A stretch of DNA of 45,511 nt, taken from Candidatus Pelagibacter sp. GTDB taxonomy: Bacteria > Pseudomonadota > Alphaproteobacteria > Pelagibacterales > Pelagibacteraceae. The position numbers and the translations under genes were made by a program. The notes beneath the pieces were generated by a model. That model did no database searches. It was not told where the DNA came from and was given only the letters and a program-made list of their open reading frames with translations. Positions 35,475 through 43,810 of the stretch are shown piece by piece (position 1 is the stretch's first letter; every line of letters starts with the position of its first letter). The stretch is taken from positions 1 through 45,511 of the forward strand of contig JAOHEU010000004.1 in NCBI GenBank assembly GCA_028097645.1, in the 5' to 3' direction.

Positions 35475-36576
35475 CGTAAACCAACAAGACCTACAACAAG
35501 CACTAAATTATTGTCAAGGTGTCATTGAAAAAAGAAGCACACTTCCAATATTGTCTAATATTTTATTAGATGCAAGTAATTCTAAATTAACAATAACAGC
35601 TACAGATTTGGACTTAATATTTATTCACCAGTTAAACAATGTTGAAGTTATGGAAGAAGGTAGAACAACAACGACCTCTTCAATTATGTATGACATAATA
35701 AGAAAATTTTCTTCAGGTAAAAAAATAAATTTATCTTTGACAGATATTAGTAAATTACAAGTCGAATCTGAAAAATCTATTTTTAATTTAAACTGTATTA
35801 GTGCATCAGAGTTTCCTCTTACAGATGAAAATTTTAATCAAAATGAATTTGTCATTAAATCTAAGCAGCTTTTAAAATTATTAAATAAATGTAAATTTTC
35901 AGTTTCTAATGATGAAACAAGACATTATCTAAGCGGAATTTATTTTCATCAAACTGAAGTTGAAGATAAAAATCATTTAACTGCTGTTGCAACTGATAGC
36001 CACCGAATGTCTATTTCAAAAATAAGATTAGATGAAAAAATTGATTTTGAACCAATTATATTACCAAAAAAAACTATTTTTCAACTATGTTCACTTCTAG
36101 AAAACTATGATGGAGACGTTAAAGTATCTAATATCAAATCAAAAATTAAATTTGAGTTAAATAATAGTGTTTTAATTTCAAAACTTATTGATGGAAAATT
36201 TCCTAACTATATTCAAGTAATACCAAAAAATAATCAAAAAAAATTAGAAATAGATTTAAAATTATTTTTAAATTCTGTTGATAGAGTAGCTTCAGTTTCT
36301 TTAGATAAAAAAGATGGAGTAAAATTTAATTTATCAAAAGATACATTGAACCTCTCAGTTAACAATACTAATAGCGGTGATGGTAAAGAGACATTAAATG
36401 TAAAATTTGATCACGATTTAGAAATAAGCTTTAATTCAAGATACTTAATTGATGTCGCTTCACAATTAGATGGAGAAAAAGTTGAGATATTTTTTAATGA
36501 CACTGGCTCACCAGCCTTAATTAAAGATCCAGGAGATTTTGATAGTATATTTGTAGTGATGCCGATGAAAGGTTAA
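35464..36576 (+). CDS. dnaN: DNA polymerase III beta sliding clamp
   Basis: Processivity clamp. 370 residues in three similar domains; the N-terminal EKRSTLPILSNILLDAS, the middle ATDSHRMSISKI and the C-terminal VVMPMK are standard clamp motifs. The start overlaps the end of dnaA by 11 bp. recF does not follow: the next gene, plsC, is on the opposite strand with a 4-base stop overlap. Confidence 0.96.
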   Translation: MKFNVNQQDLQQALNYCQGVIEKRSTLPILSNILLDASNSKLTITATDLDLIFIHQLNNVEVMEEGRTTTTSSIMYDIIRKFSSGKKINLSLTDISKLQVESEKSIFNLNCISASEFPLTDENFNQNEFVIKSKQLLKLLNKCKFSVSNDETRHYLSGIYFHQTEVEDKNHLTAVATDSHRMSISKIRLDEKIDFEPIILPKKTIFQLCSLLENYDGDVKVSNIKSKIKFELNNSVLISKLIDGKFPNYIQVIPKNNQKKLEIDLKLFLNSVDRVASVSLDKKDGVKFNLSKDTLNLSVNNTNSGDGKETLNVKFDHDLEISFNSRYLIDVASQLDGEKVEIFFNDTGSPALIKDPGDFDSIFVVMPMKG

Positions 36577-37283
36577 TTTAATAAATCAAGTTCCTTATAA
36601 ATATTATTTTCTAAAATTTTAATAAATTCTTCTTTAGAGTAACCAGCTATTATAGGTTGTAAGATTGAAATAGTTATTGTTTGATTAATATTCTTTTGAC
36701 CTTTTTTGGGCCAAACATAACCAGAGTTTATTGCAACTGGCTGACAAGAAATTTTTAACTCTTCGTAAATTCTTGATGCACCTTTTTTAAAAGGAGGTCT
36801 TTCATCTGGCAAAACTCTTGTACCCTGTGGAAAGATTATCAAAGGTCTATCAGATTTTTTATTTATTTTTGATATATCTTCAAAAAACCCCAAGTTATCT
36901 TTGGTAACTTTATTTCTTTTTATTGATATTGATCCAATTTTCTTCAGATACCAACCAAAAATTGGAATTAAAAGTAGTTCTTTCTTTAAAATAAAAACTG
37001 GTGAATTAAATATAGTTTGAAGATAAAACGTTTCAAACATAGATTGATGAGATGCTGCAATAAAAAACTTTTCATTATTTAAAATATTTTCTCTACCTTT
37101 AATTATTATTTTTGTATTTAAAAAGAATTTTAGACAAAAACTTGTCCAATAACCCATGAGTTTGCCACCAAATAATACGACTTTTCGAGGAAAGAAAAAA
37201 GCAGGTAAAAAAATTAATGAAATAATTATTATTCCAGTAAAAAAGAAAATTGAAAATATAAAGTTTCTAATCATTGTTATCAA
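36573..37283 (-). CDS. plsC: 1-acyl-sn-glycerol-3-phosphate acyltransferase
   Basis: Adds the second acyl chain in phosphatidic acid synthesis. 236 residues with an N-terminal membrane helix (FIFSIFFFTGIIIISLIF), the catalytic SHQSMFETF (H-x4-E variant typical of this PlsC group), and IIFPQGTRVLPDERPPFKKGA. Starts at 37283 or 37274 (both ATG) are possible. It follows lysA by 3 bp on the minus strand. Confidence 0.9.
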   Translation of the reverse strand: MITMIRNFIFSIFFFTGIIIISLIFLPAFFFPRKVVLFGGKLMGYWTSFCLKFFLNTKIIIKGRENILNNEKFFIAASHQSMFETFYLQTIFNSPVFILKKELLLIPIFGWYLKKIGSISIKRNKVTKDNLGFFEDISKINKKSDRPLIIFPQGTRVLPDERPPFKKGASRIYEELKISCQPVAINSGYVWPKKGQKNINQTITISILQPIIAGYSKEEFIKILENNIYKELDLLN

Positions 37284-37286
37284 AAG

Positions 37287-38501
37287 CTACACCAAGTCTT
37301 TGTGCTTTTGTCTTTTTTTAATAACTTTAATTTTTGATCCTTTTATCAATAGCTCCGTTGGTTTAGGTCTTAAATTATAATTTGAACTTAGGGACATTCC
37401 ATATGCACCAACATCACACATCACAATAATGTCTTTTTCTTTTAATCTTTGAAATTTGCTCAATGATGTAAATTTATCTGTGCTTTCACAGATAGGACCA
37501 ACAAATTCATATGTTTTTTTTGAAATTTGATTTGTCTTGATTGAGGGTAATGTTTTGTGATGGGCTCCATATAAGGCTGGTCTCATCAAATCGTTCATAG
37601 CTGCATCCAATATAATAAAATCTTTTTTATCGTTTTCTTTGATATAAATAACTTTAGAAATTAAAAAACCAATATTTCCAACTATAGACCTTCCAGGCTC
37701 AAAAATTATTTTTGAGTCATGTTTTTTTAAAAATTTTTTAATCGCAACATTATATTTACTATAATTTAATTTTTTACATTTATCATTGTAAGCGATTCCC
37801 ATCCCACCACCTAAATCAATAAATTTAAATTTATGTTTAGTTTTGGTAATGATTTTATCAACTACATTAAGCATTTTTTCATAAGGCTTATGGTCCAATA
37901 TTTGACTTCCAATATGAACGCTTAAACATTCTAAACTAATATTTTGAGAGTTTTTGCAATAGTTAATTAGTTCTAAAAATGTTTTTTCATTCACACCAAA
38001 TTTATTTTCTTTTTTACCAGTTGAAATTTGACTTAGAGTTTTTGCGTCTGTATTAGGATTTAGTCTGATACCAATTTGCACTTTCTTCTTTTTTATTCTA
38101 GCTATTCTATCAATTTCTTTTATTTCACTTTTTGACTCTGCATTTATTAATAATATTTTCTTATCAATTGCATAACTTATTTCATCTGATGTTTTGCCTA
38201 CACCTGAAAAGACAATTTTTTTTGGGTTAATGCCAGCCTTAAGAGCCATCATAAGCTCTCCCATAGACACAACGTCTGCCCCTAAACCAAATTTTTGAAT
38301 CTCTTTAATTAAATTTACATTTGTATTTGATTTAATTGCAAAACAAATTAAGGGTGAAAAAGATTTAAAATTATTTTTAAAATTATTGATATTTTTTTTT
38401 AACTCAAAATAAGAGTAACAATAAGATGGGGTACCACATTTTTTAGCAATATCCTCTATTTTTACTTTATCAATTGTTAGTTTTTTTTTGATGTATTTCA
38501 T
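37287..38501 (-). CDS. lysA: Diaminopimelate decarboxylase
   Basis: PLP enzyme producing lysine from meso-diaminopimelate. PLP lysine is in FAIKSNTNVNLI; VSMGELMMALKAGI, HIGSQI, GGGMGIAY and EPGRSIVG are family motifs, and CDVGAYGMSLSSNYN closes the active site. 404 residues. The start ATG overlaps the stop of the small lipoprotein gene by 4 bp (ATGA), so translation is probably coupled. Gene order argH-lipoprotein-lysA is conserved in alphaproteobacteria. Confidence 0.96.
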   Translation of the reverse strand: MKYIKKKLTIDKVKIEDIAKKCGTPSYCYSYFELKKNINNFKNNFKSFSPLICFAIKSNTNVNLIKEIQKFGLGADVVSMGELMMALKAGINPKKIVFSGVGKTSDEISYAIDKKILLINAESKSEIKEIDRIARIKKKKVQIGIRLNPNTDAKTLSQISTGKKENKFGVNEKTFLELINYCKNSQNISLECLSVHIGSQILDHKPYEKMLNVVDKIITKTKHKFKFIDLGGGMGIAYNDKCKKLNYSKYNVAIKKFLKKHDSKIIFEPGRSIVGNIGFLISKVIYIKENDKKDFIILDAAMNDLMRPALYGAHHKTLPSIKTNQISKKTYEFVGPICESTDKFTSLSKFQRLKEKDIIVMCDVGAYGMSLSSNYNLRPKPTELLIKGSKIKVIKKRQKHKDLV

Positions 38502-38620
38502 TCTTCTATTTTAAAAAATTCACTACATTTTTCTTCTTGATTGTACTTGGGACAATTTTTTTTGCCACATGATATGGTCATTAATAAAAGTAATATTATT
38601 AAGATTAAGTTTTTTATCAT
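38498..38620 (-). CDS. Small lipoprotein between argH and lysA, LptM-like by position
   Basis: A 40-codon gene: a hydrophobic signal (IKNLILIILLLLMTIS) ends at a lipobox-like T-I-S-C, with C18 as the expected lipidated residue, followed by GKK. The CGKK start of the mature peptide and its place between argH and lysA fit the LptM/YifL-like lipoproteins known there. The rest is unusual: two further cysteines (C23, C32) and an acidic tail, instead of the usual KGPL..P sequence. It begins 2 bp after argH and overlaps lysA by 4 bp. Short length and coupling make it easily missed. Lnt would complete its lipidation. Confidence 0.75.
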   Translation of the reverse strand: MIKNLILIILLLLMTISCGKKNCPKYNQEEKCSEFFKIEE

Positions 38621-38622
38621 TT

Positions 38623-40008
38623 TCACTTTTTATATTTCATTATCATTTTTTTGATATTATCAAAAGCTGTTCCTCCATAAGATTTTTTTGAATTTACAGA
38701 ATTCTTTAAATCAAACACTTTTAAAACGTCGTTAGTTAATTTTGGTTCAATTTTTTTTAATTCTTCTAAGCTTAGTTCATTGAGCTTCTTTTTCTTTTTT
38801 TCAGCTAAATTAACAACAGACGCTGTTTTTTGATAAGCTTTTCTGAAAGACATTGTGTGATTCTTGACAAGATAGTCTGCTAAATCTGTTGCAGTAATAT
38901 AGCCATAGTTTGCAAGCTCAATCATTTTTTTTTTGTTAGGGCTAGAATTCTTTAATATTTCATCAAAAATTTTAAGACAATTGATCAAAGTATCATTAGA
39001 TTTAAATACAATTTCTTTGTCATCTTGAAGATCTTTAAAGTAAGATAGCGGTAGACCTTTCAAAATTGTAAGCATTGAAAATAAATTTCCATAACTACTT
39101 CCAGATTTTCCTCTCAAATATTCTAATAAATCAGGGTTTTTCTTTTGAGGCATTATTGATGACCCAGTTACAATTTTGTCTGAGAGGTTAATTAAATTGA
39201 AACCATCTGAACTCCAGATAATAAGCTCTTCTGCAATTCTTGAAATATGCATTGAACAAACAGAAACACTATATAAAAAATCTAAAACAAAATCTCTATC
39301 AGAGACAGTATCAATTGAATTGTTTGTTGGCTTTTTAAATCCAAGTTTTTTACTAGTATAATTCCTATCTATATTAAAAGAAGTTCCAGTGAGCGCAGCT
39401 ACTCCCAAGGGATTTTCATCTAAGCTTTCCAAATTGTTTGTGAATCTCTTTTTGTCTCTATTAAACATTTCAACATAAGCCATTAAATAATGAGCAAATG
39501 AAATAGCTTGAGCATTTTTGAGGTGTGTAAAACCAGGCATAATAGTGTCAATATTTTTTTCTGCTAATTTTAATGTACTTTTAATTACTTTATCTAAATT
39601 AAGATTTATTTCTTTAGTTGAAGATTTTATCCAAATTTTAAAGTCTGTTATTACCTGGTCATTTCTAGATCTTGCTGTGTGAACATAACCTGCTTCTTCA
39701 CCAATTATTTGAAAAAGTCTTTTTTCTATGTTCATATGAATATCTTCATATTTTTTATTGAACTCAAATTTTTTATTTGAAATTTCTTTTTCTATCTTTG
39801 TAAGACCGTAAATAATTTTATTTTTAATTTTAAAAGATATTATTTTTTGTTTGAACAACATTTCTACATGAGCAATAGAACCCTGAATATCTTCCTTGTA
39901 AAGTCGTTTATCTATATCAATTGAATTTCCAACTTTTTGAAATAAAGATGATGCCTTTTTCTTTATGCGAGTATTCCAGATTGCTTGGTTGTTTTTATTT
40001 TTTGCCAT
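38623..40008 (-). CDS. argH: Argininosuccinate lyase
   Basis: Final step of arginine synthesis. 461 residues with the superfamily signature GSSIMPQKKNPD, HTARSRNDQV near residue 110, and the catalytic-His region PGFTHLKNAQAISFAHYL. The start is the first ATG, and a 24-bp spacer separates it from the divergent thioredoxin gene. It leads the argH-lipoprotein-lysA-plsC run. Confidence 0.97.
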   Translation of the reverse strand: MAKNKNNQAIWNTRIKKKASSLFQKVGNSIDIDKRLYKEDIQGSIAHVEMLFKQKIISFKIKNKIIYGLTKIEKEISNKKFEFNKKYEDIHMNIEKRLFQIIGEEAGYVHTARSRNDQVITDFKIWIKSSTKEINLNLDKVIKSTLKLAEKNIDTIMPGFTHLKNAQAISFAHYLMAYVEMFNRDKKRFTNNLESLDENPLGVAALTGTSFNIDRNYTSKKLGFKKPTNNSIDTVSDRDFVLDFLYSVSVCSMHISRIAEELIIWSSDGFNLINLSDKIVTGSSIMPQKKNPDLLEYLRGKSGSSYGNLFSMLTILKGLPLSYFKDLQDDKEIVFKSNDTLINCLKIFDEILKNSSPNKKKMIELANYGYITATDLADYLVKNHTMSFRKAYQKTASVVNLAEKKKKKLNELSLEELKKIEPKLTNDVLKVFDLKNSVNSKKSYGGTAFDNIKKMIMKYKK

Positions 40009-40032
40009 GATATTTAATTATAACTATTTAAC

Positions 40033-40542
40033 ATGAGATTTTTAATATTATTTATTTTTTTGACAACTAATGTCTTTGCTAATGATGTATCTGAAATAAA
40101 AAATATTGTCATTCATAAAGACCCAAAAGTCTATGATAACGTAATCTTTTTAGATAAAAATGATAAAAAAATTAATATTAAAGAATTTAATGGAAATTTA
40201 CTTCTATTAAATTTTTGGGCAACTTGGTGTGAACCATGTAAAGAAGAGATGCCATCATTAGATAGACTTCAAGTAAATCATAATTTGAGTAATTTAAAAA
40301 TTTTTGCAATCAATATATCTCAAGAAAGTAAAAAAAAAGTTGATAGTTTTTTTGAAGATTTGAATATTAAAAACTTTGACCCATATTTTGATGCACCGAC
40401 AACTCTAGCAAAAACATTTTCTCTGCGTGGAGTTCCAACTTCAATTCTTATTGATAAAGATGGAAAAGAGTTTGCAAGAATTATGGGCTCAATAGACTTT
40501 AATGATCAAATATTCATAAATTGGTTAAAAACTTATAATTAG
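40033..40542 (+). CDS. Exported TlpA/ResA-like thioredoxin
   Basis: 169 residues with signal peptide (FLILFIFLTTNVFAND), then a thioredoxin fold with redox motif WCEPC in LNFWATWCEPCKEEMPSL and the cis-Pro region LRGVPTSILIDKDG. Likely a periplasmic thiol reductase, for example in cytochrome maturation. The pairing with argH (divergent) is a familiar alphaproteobacterial one. Its stop overlaps that of the convergent HIG1-like gene by 4 bases. Confidence 0.88.
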   Translation: MRFLILFIFLTTNVFANDVSEIKNIVIHKDPKVYDNVIFLDKNDKKINIKEFNGNLLLLNFWATWCEPCKEEMPSLDRLQVNHNLSNLKIFAINISQESKKKVDSFFEDLNIKNFDPYFDAPTTLAKTFSLRGVPTSILIDKDGKEFARIMGSIDFNDQIFINWLKTYN

Positions 40543-40742
40543 TTTTTAAAAAAATAAGCAAACCCTATTAAAACTAGTATTGCTACAAATTGTAGAAGCA
40601 CTCTTAGTTGCATTAGTTTATTGGAATATTTTTTGCTGGTTTCTCCCCCTTTAAAAAGAGTCCCAATTCCTAAAATTAAAACAATTCCTACTGCTAACAA
40701 AAGAACTATAGAAAGGATTTTAACAAATATTCCTGAAATCAT
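40539..40742 (-). CDS. HIG1-domain / twin-transmembrane small protein
   Basis: 67 residues with two hydrophobic helices (ILSIVLLLAVGIVLILGIGTLF and LLQFVAILVLIGFAYFF) joined by a loop with KYSNKLMQLRVLLQ. The loop pattern (GGE..KKYSNKLMxxRV) is the mark of the HIG1 family, whose mitochondrial members associate with respiratory supercomplexes. A role at cytochrome oxidase is plausible but not shown here. Confidence 0.78.
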   Translation of the reverse strand: MISGIFVKILSIVLLLAVGIVLILGIGTLFKGGETSKKYSNKLMQLRVLLQFVAILVLIGFAYFFKN

Positions 40743-40792
40743 GTAAATACTGTAGATTGTTTTAGAAAAATAAAAACCATAATTAATTAACT

Positions 40793-41443
40793 ATGACATT
40801 TTGCCTAGATTCAATAATAACTAAGCCTGAAGAAGGAAAAGAAATAAAGTATGCTATTATTTTGCTTCATGGATATGGTGGTGATGGGAAAGATATAAGT
40901 ATGTTAACCTTAAACTGGAAAAGGCATATGCCAAACACAGTTTTTATTTGTCCTAATGGACATGAGACTTGCCCTATAAATCCATCAGGATTTCAATGGT
41001 TTGATCTTACCAAAGATGATACTGATTATATACTTGATCAATCAATTAAGGCTGAGGAAAAAATTAAATTATTTATTAATGAGATCAAGCAAGAATTTAA
41101 CCTAAAAAATAATCAGATATGTTTATCAGGTTTTAGCCAAGGTTGTATGATGTCATTAAATGTTGGATTAACATCTGAAGAAAAATTTTCATGTATTGTG
41201 GGATTTTCTGGAAAAATAATTAATCAAAATAATTTAAAAACAAGAATTAAAAATTCTACTGATACTTTATTGATTCATGGTGACGCAGATCAAGTTGTAC
41301 CCTCAACACATCTTTTAGAAGCAAAAGATTTTTTAATTAGAAACAATGTTGATGTTGAAACACTTTTGATAAAAAATTGTGACCATCATATTCCTGTGGA
41401 AGCTTCAAGCACAGCTCTTAATTATATTTTAAAAAAAAATTAA
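40793..41443 (+). CDS. Phospholipase/carboxylesterase-family alpha/beta hydrolase
   Basis: 216-residue serine hydrolase: oxyanion region ILLHGYGGDGKD, nucleophile elbow GFSQGCMMS, acid residue in HGDADQVVP and the catalytic His in NCDHHIP. This is the family of bacterial carboxylesterases related to acyl-protein thioesterases. No signal peptide, so cytoplasmic. The natural ester substrate cannot be told from sequence. Confidence 0.88.
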   Translation: MTFCLDSIITKPEEGKEIKYAIILLHGYGGDGKDISMLTLNWKRHMPNTVFICPNGHETCPINPSGFQWFDLTKDDTDYILDQSIKAEEKIKLFINEIKQEFNLKNNQICLSGFSQGCMMSLNVGLTSEEKFSCIVGFSGKIINQNNLKTRIKNSTDTLLIHGDADQVVPSTHLLEAKDFLIRNNVDVETLLIKNCDHHIPVEASSTALNYILKKN

Positions 41444-41490
41444 CATTCCTTATTATTGATAAAATTGTTTAAGTAAGTTAAAAATACTTA

Positions 41491-42060
41491 ATGAATAATT
41501 TTATTGAACAAAATGTTTCATTAGAAAAGTGTCCAGCGTTAGTTCTTAATGCTGATTATAGACCATTAAGCTATTATCCTTTATCTTTATGGTCATGGCA
41601 GGATACAGTAAAATCAGTTTTTTTAGATAGGGTGATAATTGTAAGCAATTATGACAGAGTTATAAGAAGTCCCTCGTTTGATATGCAATTACCAAGTGTT
41701 ATTGCATTGAAAGATTATATAATTCCACAAACAAGGCCTAGCTTTACAAGATTTAATGTTTTTTTGAGAGACAAGTTTTCTTGCCAATATTGTGGAAGTG
41801 GTGAGGAACTAACTTTTGATCATTTGTTGCCTAGATCAAAAGGTGGCGAAACTAATTGGGATAATGTTGTAACAGCATGTTCTGCTTGCAATGTAAAAAA
41901 AGGTGGTAAATTATTAAAAAACTCAGATATGAAACTTAATCAATATCCTTACCGTCCCTCAACTGAAGATCTGCATAAAAATGGTAAAAATTTTCCACCT
42001 AATTATTTACATAAAAGCTGGATGGATTATTTATACTGGGATGTTGAGTTAGAAGCCTAG
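41491..42060 (+). CDS. HNH endonuclease-domain protein
   Basis: 189 residues. The N-terminal half begins PALVLNADYRPLSYYPLSLWSWQDTVKSVF, a pattern common to a conserved group of chromosomal HNH proteins. The nuclease site follows: CQYCG, then LTFDHLLPRSKGG, NVVTACSACN and KKGG, giving two zinc-binding CxxC pairs around the H-N-H core. It is a stand-alone housekeeping-type gene rather than part of a visible mobile element or restriction system. The role is unknown. Confidence 0.87.
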   Translation: MNNFIEQNVSLEKCPALVLNADYRPLSYYPLSLWSWQDTVKSVFLDRVIIVSNYDRVIRSPSFDMQLPSVIALKDYIIPQTRPSFTRFNVFLRDKFSCQYCGSGEELTFDHLLPRSKGGETNWDNVVTACSACNVKKGGKLLKNSDMKLNQYPYRPSTEDLHKNGKNFPPNYLHKSWMDYLYWDVELEA

Positions 42061-42590
42061 ATTTTTTCAGAAATATTTATTGCAATTTTTGAACCTGTCT
42101 TAATAATTTTATCTAATAAAAAGTAAGGACCTTTTTTTGTAGCCCCTTCATCGTAAGCTATATCTTTATGATTTATCTCATCTTGTCTAAATTTTGTAAT
42201 CTTCTTTTTTAAATCTTTTTCGCTAATATCAAGTTGATTAATTTGATTTAAATAATGTTTATCTATAACCTCTTCAACAGAAGCAGTGCACAGCATAGCA
42301 GCTTTTTTTCCCAATAATGTAGAACCGAACCCTAAGCCAACACCTAATAAATCCCATAATGGTAAAAATTTTGTTGGTTGAATATTTCTTTTTTTAATTT
42401 CATTTTCAAAAAATTCACAATGTTCCTTTTCATGCTCTTTCATGTCTTCAATAGTTTTTTTAAGATTTTCATCTTTTACAAAAGTATTTAAAGCTAATAG
42501 CTGCCCTTCATAAATCTTGATTGCTCCTCGCTCCCCAGCGTGGTCAACTCTTATAAATTCTTCAACTTTTTTTTTATTAATTTTTGTCAT
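42057..42590 (-). CDS. coq7: Demethoxyubiquinone hydroxylase (COQ7)
   Basis: Diiron monooxygenase for the penultimate step of ubiquinone synthesis. Ligand motifs: RVDHAGERGAIKIYEGQ (first Glu), KEHEKEHCEFFE (ExxH), and EVIDKHY with RQDEINHKDIA (second set). Start ATG at 42590 gives 177 residues and begins TKINKKKVEEFIRVDH; an in-frame ATG at 42614 would deepen the overlap with dsbB. With UbiE and UbiB it is the third quinone gene in the window. It converges on the HNH gene with a 4-base stop overlap (CTAG). Confidence 0.93.
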   Translation of the reverse strand: MTKINKKKVEEFIRVDHAGERGAIKIYEGQLLALNTFVKDENLKKTIEDMKEHEKEHCEFFENEIKKRNIQPTKFLPLWDLLGVGLGFGSTLLGKKAAMLCTASVEEVIDKHYLNQINQLDISEKDLKKKITKFRQDEINHKDIAYDEGATKKGPYFLLDKIIKTGSKIAINISEKI

Positions 42591-43059
42591 AATTAAAATA
42601 AATTTTTCCAGCACTAAATGTAATTAGTGCAGATATTAAAATATTGTAGCTTGTAAGTGATAATCCAAACATTTTAAATGTTACATCTTTGCAGCTAACA
42701 CTTTTTTCTTGTAATTGCTTTAAAATTTCTTCTTTAGATAATAAATTTGATCCACTTTTTAGGTCACAAACTAACGACTCTTGAATAAAACCTTGTTCAA
42801 TACCTAAGTGATATAGCGATAATGCAGTGCCAAATAAAAATATAATTGTTAGAAAAAGTATAAATAATTTTTCAAATTCAATAAATTTATAATTTAGTAA
42901 AATTACTATTATTGCTAAAAAATATGGGATTCTCTCTAATATACAAAGATTACAAGGTTGATGACCGAGAATATATTCTATAAAGAATGCAGATATTAAA
43001 GCAACAATACTGATTAAAAGAATAAGCTTTATTAATAAATTTTTACTGTTTTTAACCAT
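42577..43059 (-). CDS. dsbB: DsbB-family disulfide bond formation protein
   Basis: 160-residue four-helix membrane protein. The first periplasmic redox pair is in CNLCILERIPYFLAI; the second is formed by Cys residues in SLVCDLKSG and SVSCKDVTF. It reoxidises a DsbA-like protein and passes electrons to quinone, fitting the neighbouring coq7. It overlaps coq7 by 14 bp and the YqaA-like gene by 8 bp. Confidence 0.88.
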   Translation of the reverse strand: MVKNSKNLLIKLILLISIVALISAFFIEYILGHQPCNLCILERIPYFLAIIVILLNYKFIEFEKLFILFLTIIFLFGTALSLYHLGIEQGFIQESLVCDLKSGSNLLSKEEILKQLQEKSVSCKDVTFKMFGLSLTSYNILISALITFSAGKIYFNYDKN

Positions 43060-43657
43060 TAAATTTTAAAACTAAATATACAAATACGAATATTATAACT
43101 ATAAAAATTCCTATAACAGTAAACCATTTTGATCCATGTTTGTTCATATATTTGCTAAATAATTCTCCAAATTTATAGGATAAAAATGCAACAATAAAAA
43201 ATCTAAGGCTTCTTGAAATAAAACTAATAATTATAAAAACTGGAAGATTGAAAGCAATTAAGCCACTTGCTATAGTGAAAGCTTTGTAGGGCAAAGGTGT
43301 GAAGCCTGCTAAAAAAAGTATACTTAACCAAGCAATAAAGCCATTTCCTTCAGACATATTTAGTTTTAAATTTTTAACCTTATCTTCATAATTATAAAAT
43401 TCGATAACATACAATGCAAAATCAGAAAACAGGTAGCCAATTAAATATCCTAAAATACCTCCTAAAACTGAAAATATAGATGCTATTAAAAATATTTTAA
43501 TAAACTCTTTTTTTTTAGCAATTACCATTGGAATGATCATTGCATCTGGTGGTATTGGAAAAAATGAACTTTCAATAAATGATACAAGCCCTAAATAGAA
43601 ATTTGAACTTTTATGTGCAGCTAGATTTAAACATTTTTTGTAAAGTGTTTGAAACAT
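43052..43657 (-). CDS. YqaA/DedA-type VTT-domain membrane protein
   Basis: 201 residues with several membrane helices. The VTT/DedA pattern is visible: FIESSFFPIPPDAMIIPMVIA, GGILGYLIGYLF, and LAGFTPLPYKAFTIASGLIAFN. DedA relatives act in lipid (undecaprenyl phosphate or phospholipid) translocation; this short YqaA type is less understood. It is first in the operon with dsbB and coq7, and divergent from tRNA-Leu. Confidence 0.87.
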   Translation of the reverse strand: MFQTLYKKCLNLAAHKSSNFYLGLVSFIESSFFPIPPDAMIIPMVIAKKKEFIKIFLIASIFSVLGGILGYLIGYLFSDFALYVIEFYNYEDKVKNLKLNMSEGNGFIAWLSILFLAGFTPLPYKAFTIASGLIAFNLPVFIIISFISRSLRFFIVAFLSYKFGELFSKYMNKHGSKWFTVIGIFIVIIFVFVYLVLKFNG

Positions 43658-43718
43658 TTTTTGGTTTTAATATAAATTTAGTTCTTATACTATTTAAATA
43701 TAATTAATTAAATAGAAG

Positions 43719-43803
43719 GGGCGAATGGCGGAACTGGTAGACGCGCACGACTCAAAATCGTGTTTCGCAAGAAGTGAGAGTTCGATTCTCTCTTCGCCCA
43801 CCA
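43719..43803 (+). tRNA. tRNA-Leu (anticodon CAA)
   Basis: Acceptor stem GGGCGAA pairs with TTCGCCC, discriminator A and encoded CCA end at 43803. The anticodon stem CACGA/TCGTG encloses loop CTCAAAA, anticodon CAA (reads UUG). The variable arm (TTTC-GCAA-GAAG core) is of the long class II type, and the T arm GAGAG-TTCGATT-CTCTC is perfect. A TATACT lies 28 bp upstream (43686-43691) as a possible -10 box. Confidence 0.97.
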
Positions 43804-43810
43804 TAAAACT

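Noticed and set aside
41469..41491. Inverted repeat TTAAGTA/TACTTAA ending at the HNH gene's start codon
   Set aside because: Seven A/T-dominated pairs with a 9-nt loop make a weak hairpin; in DNA this AT-rich it is likely chance.
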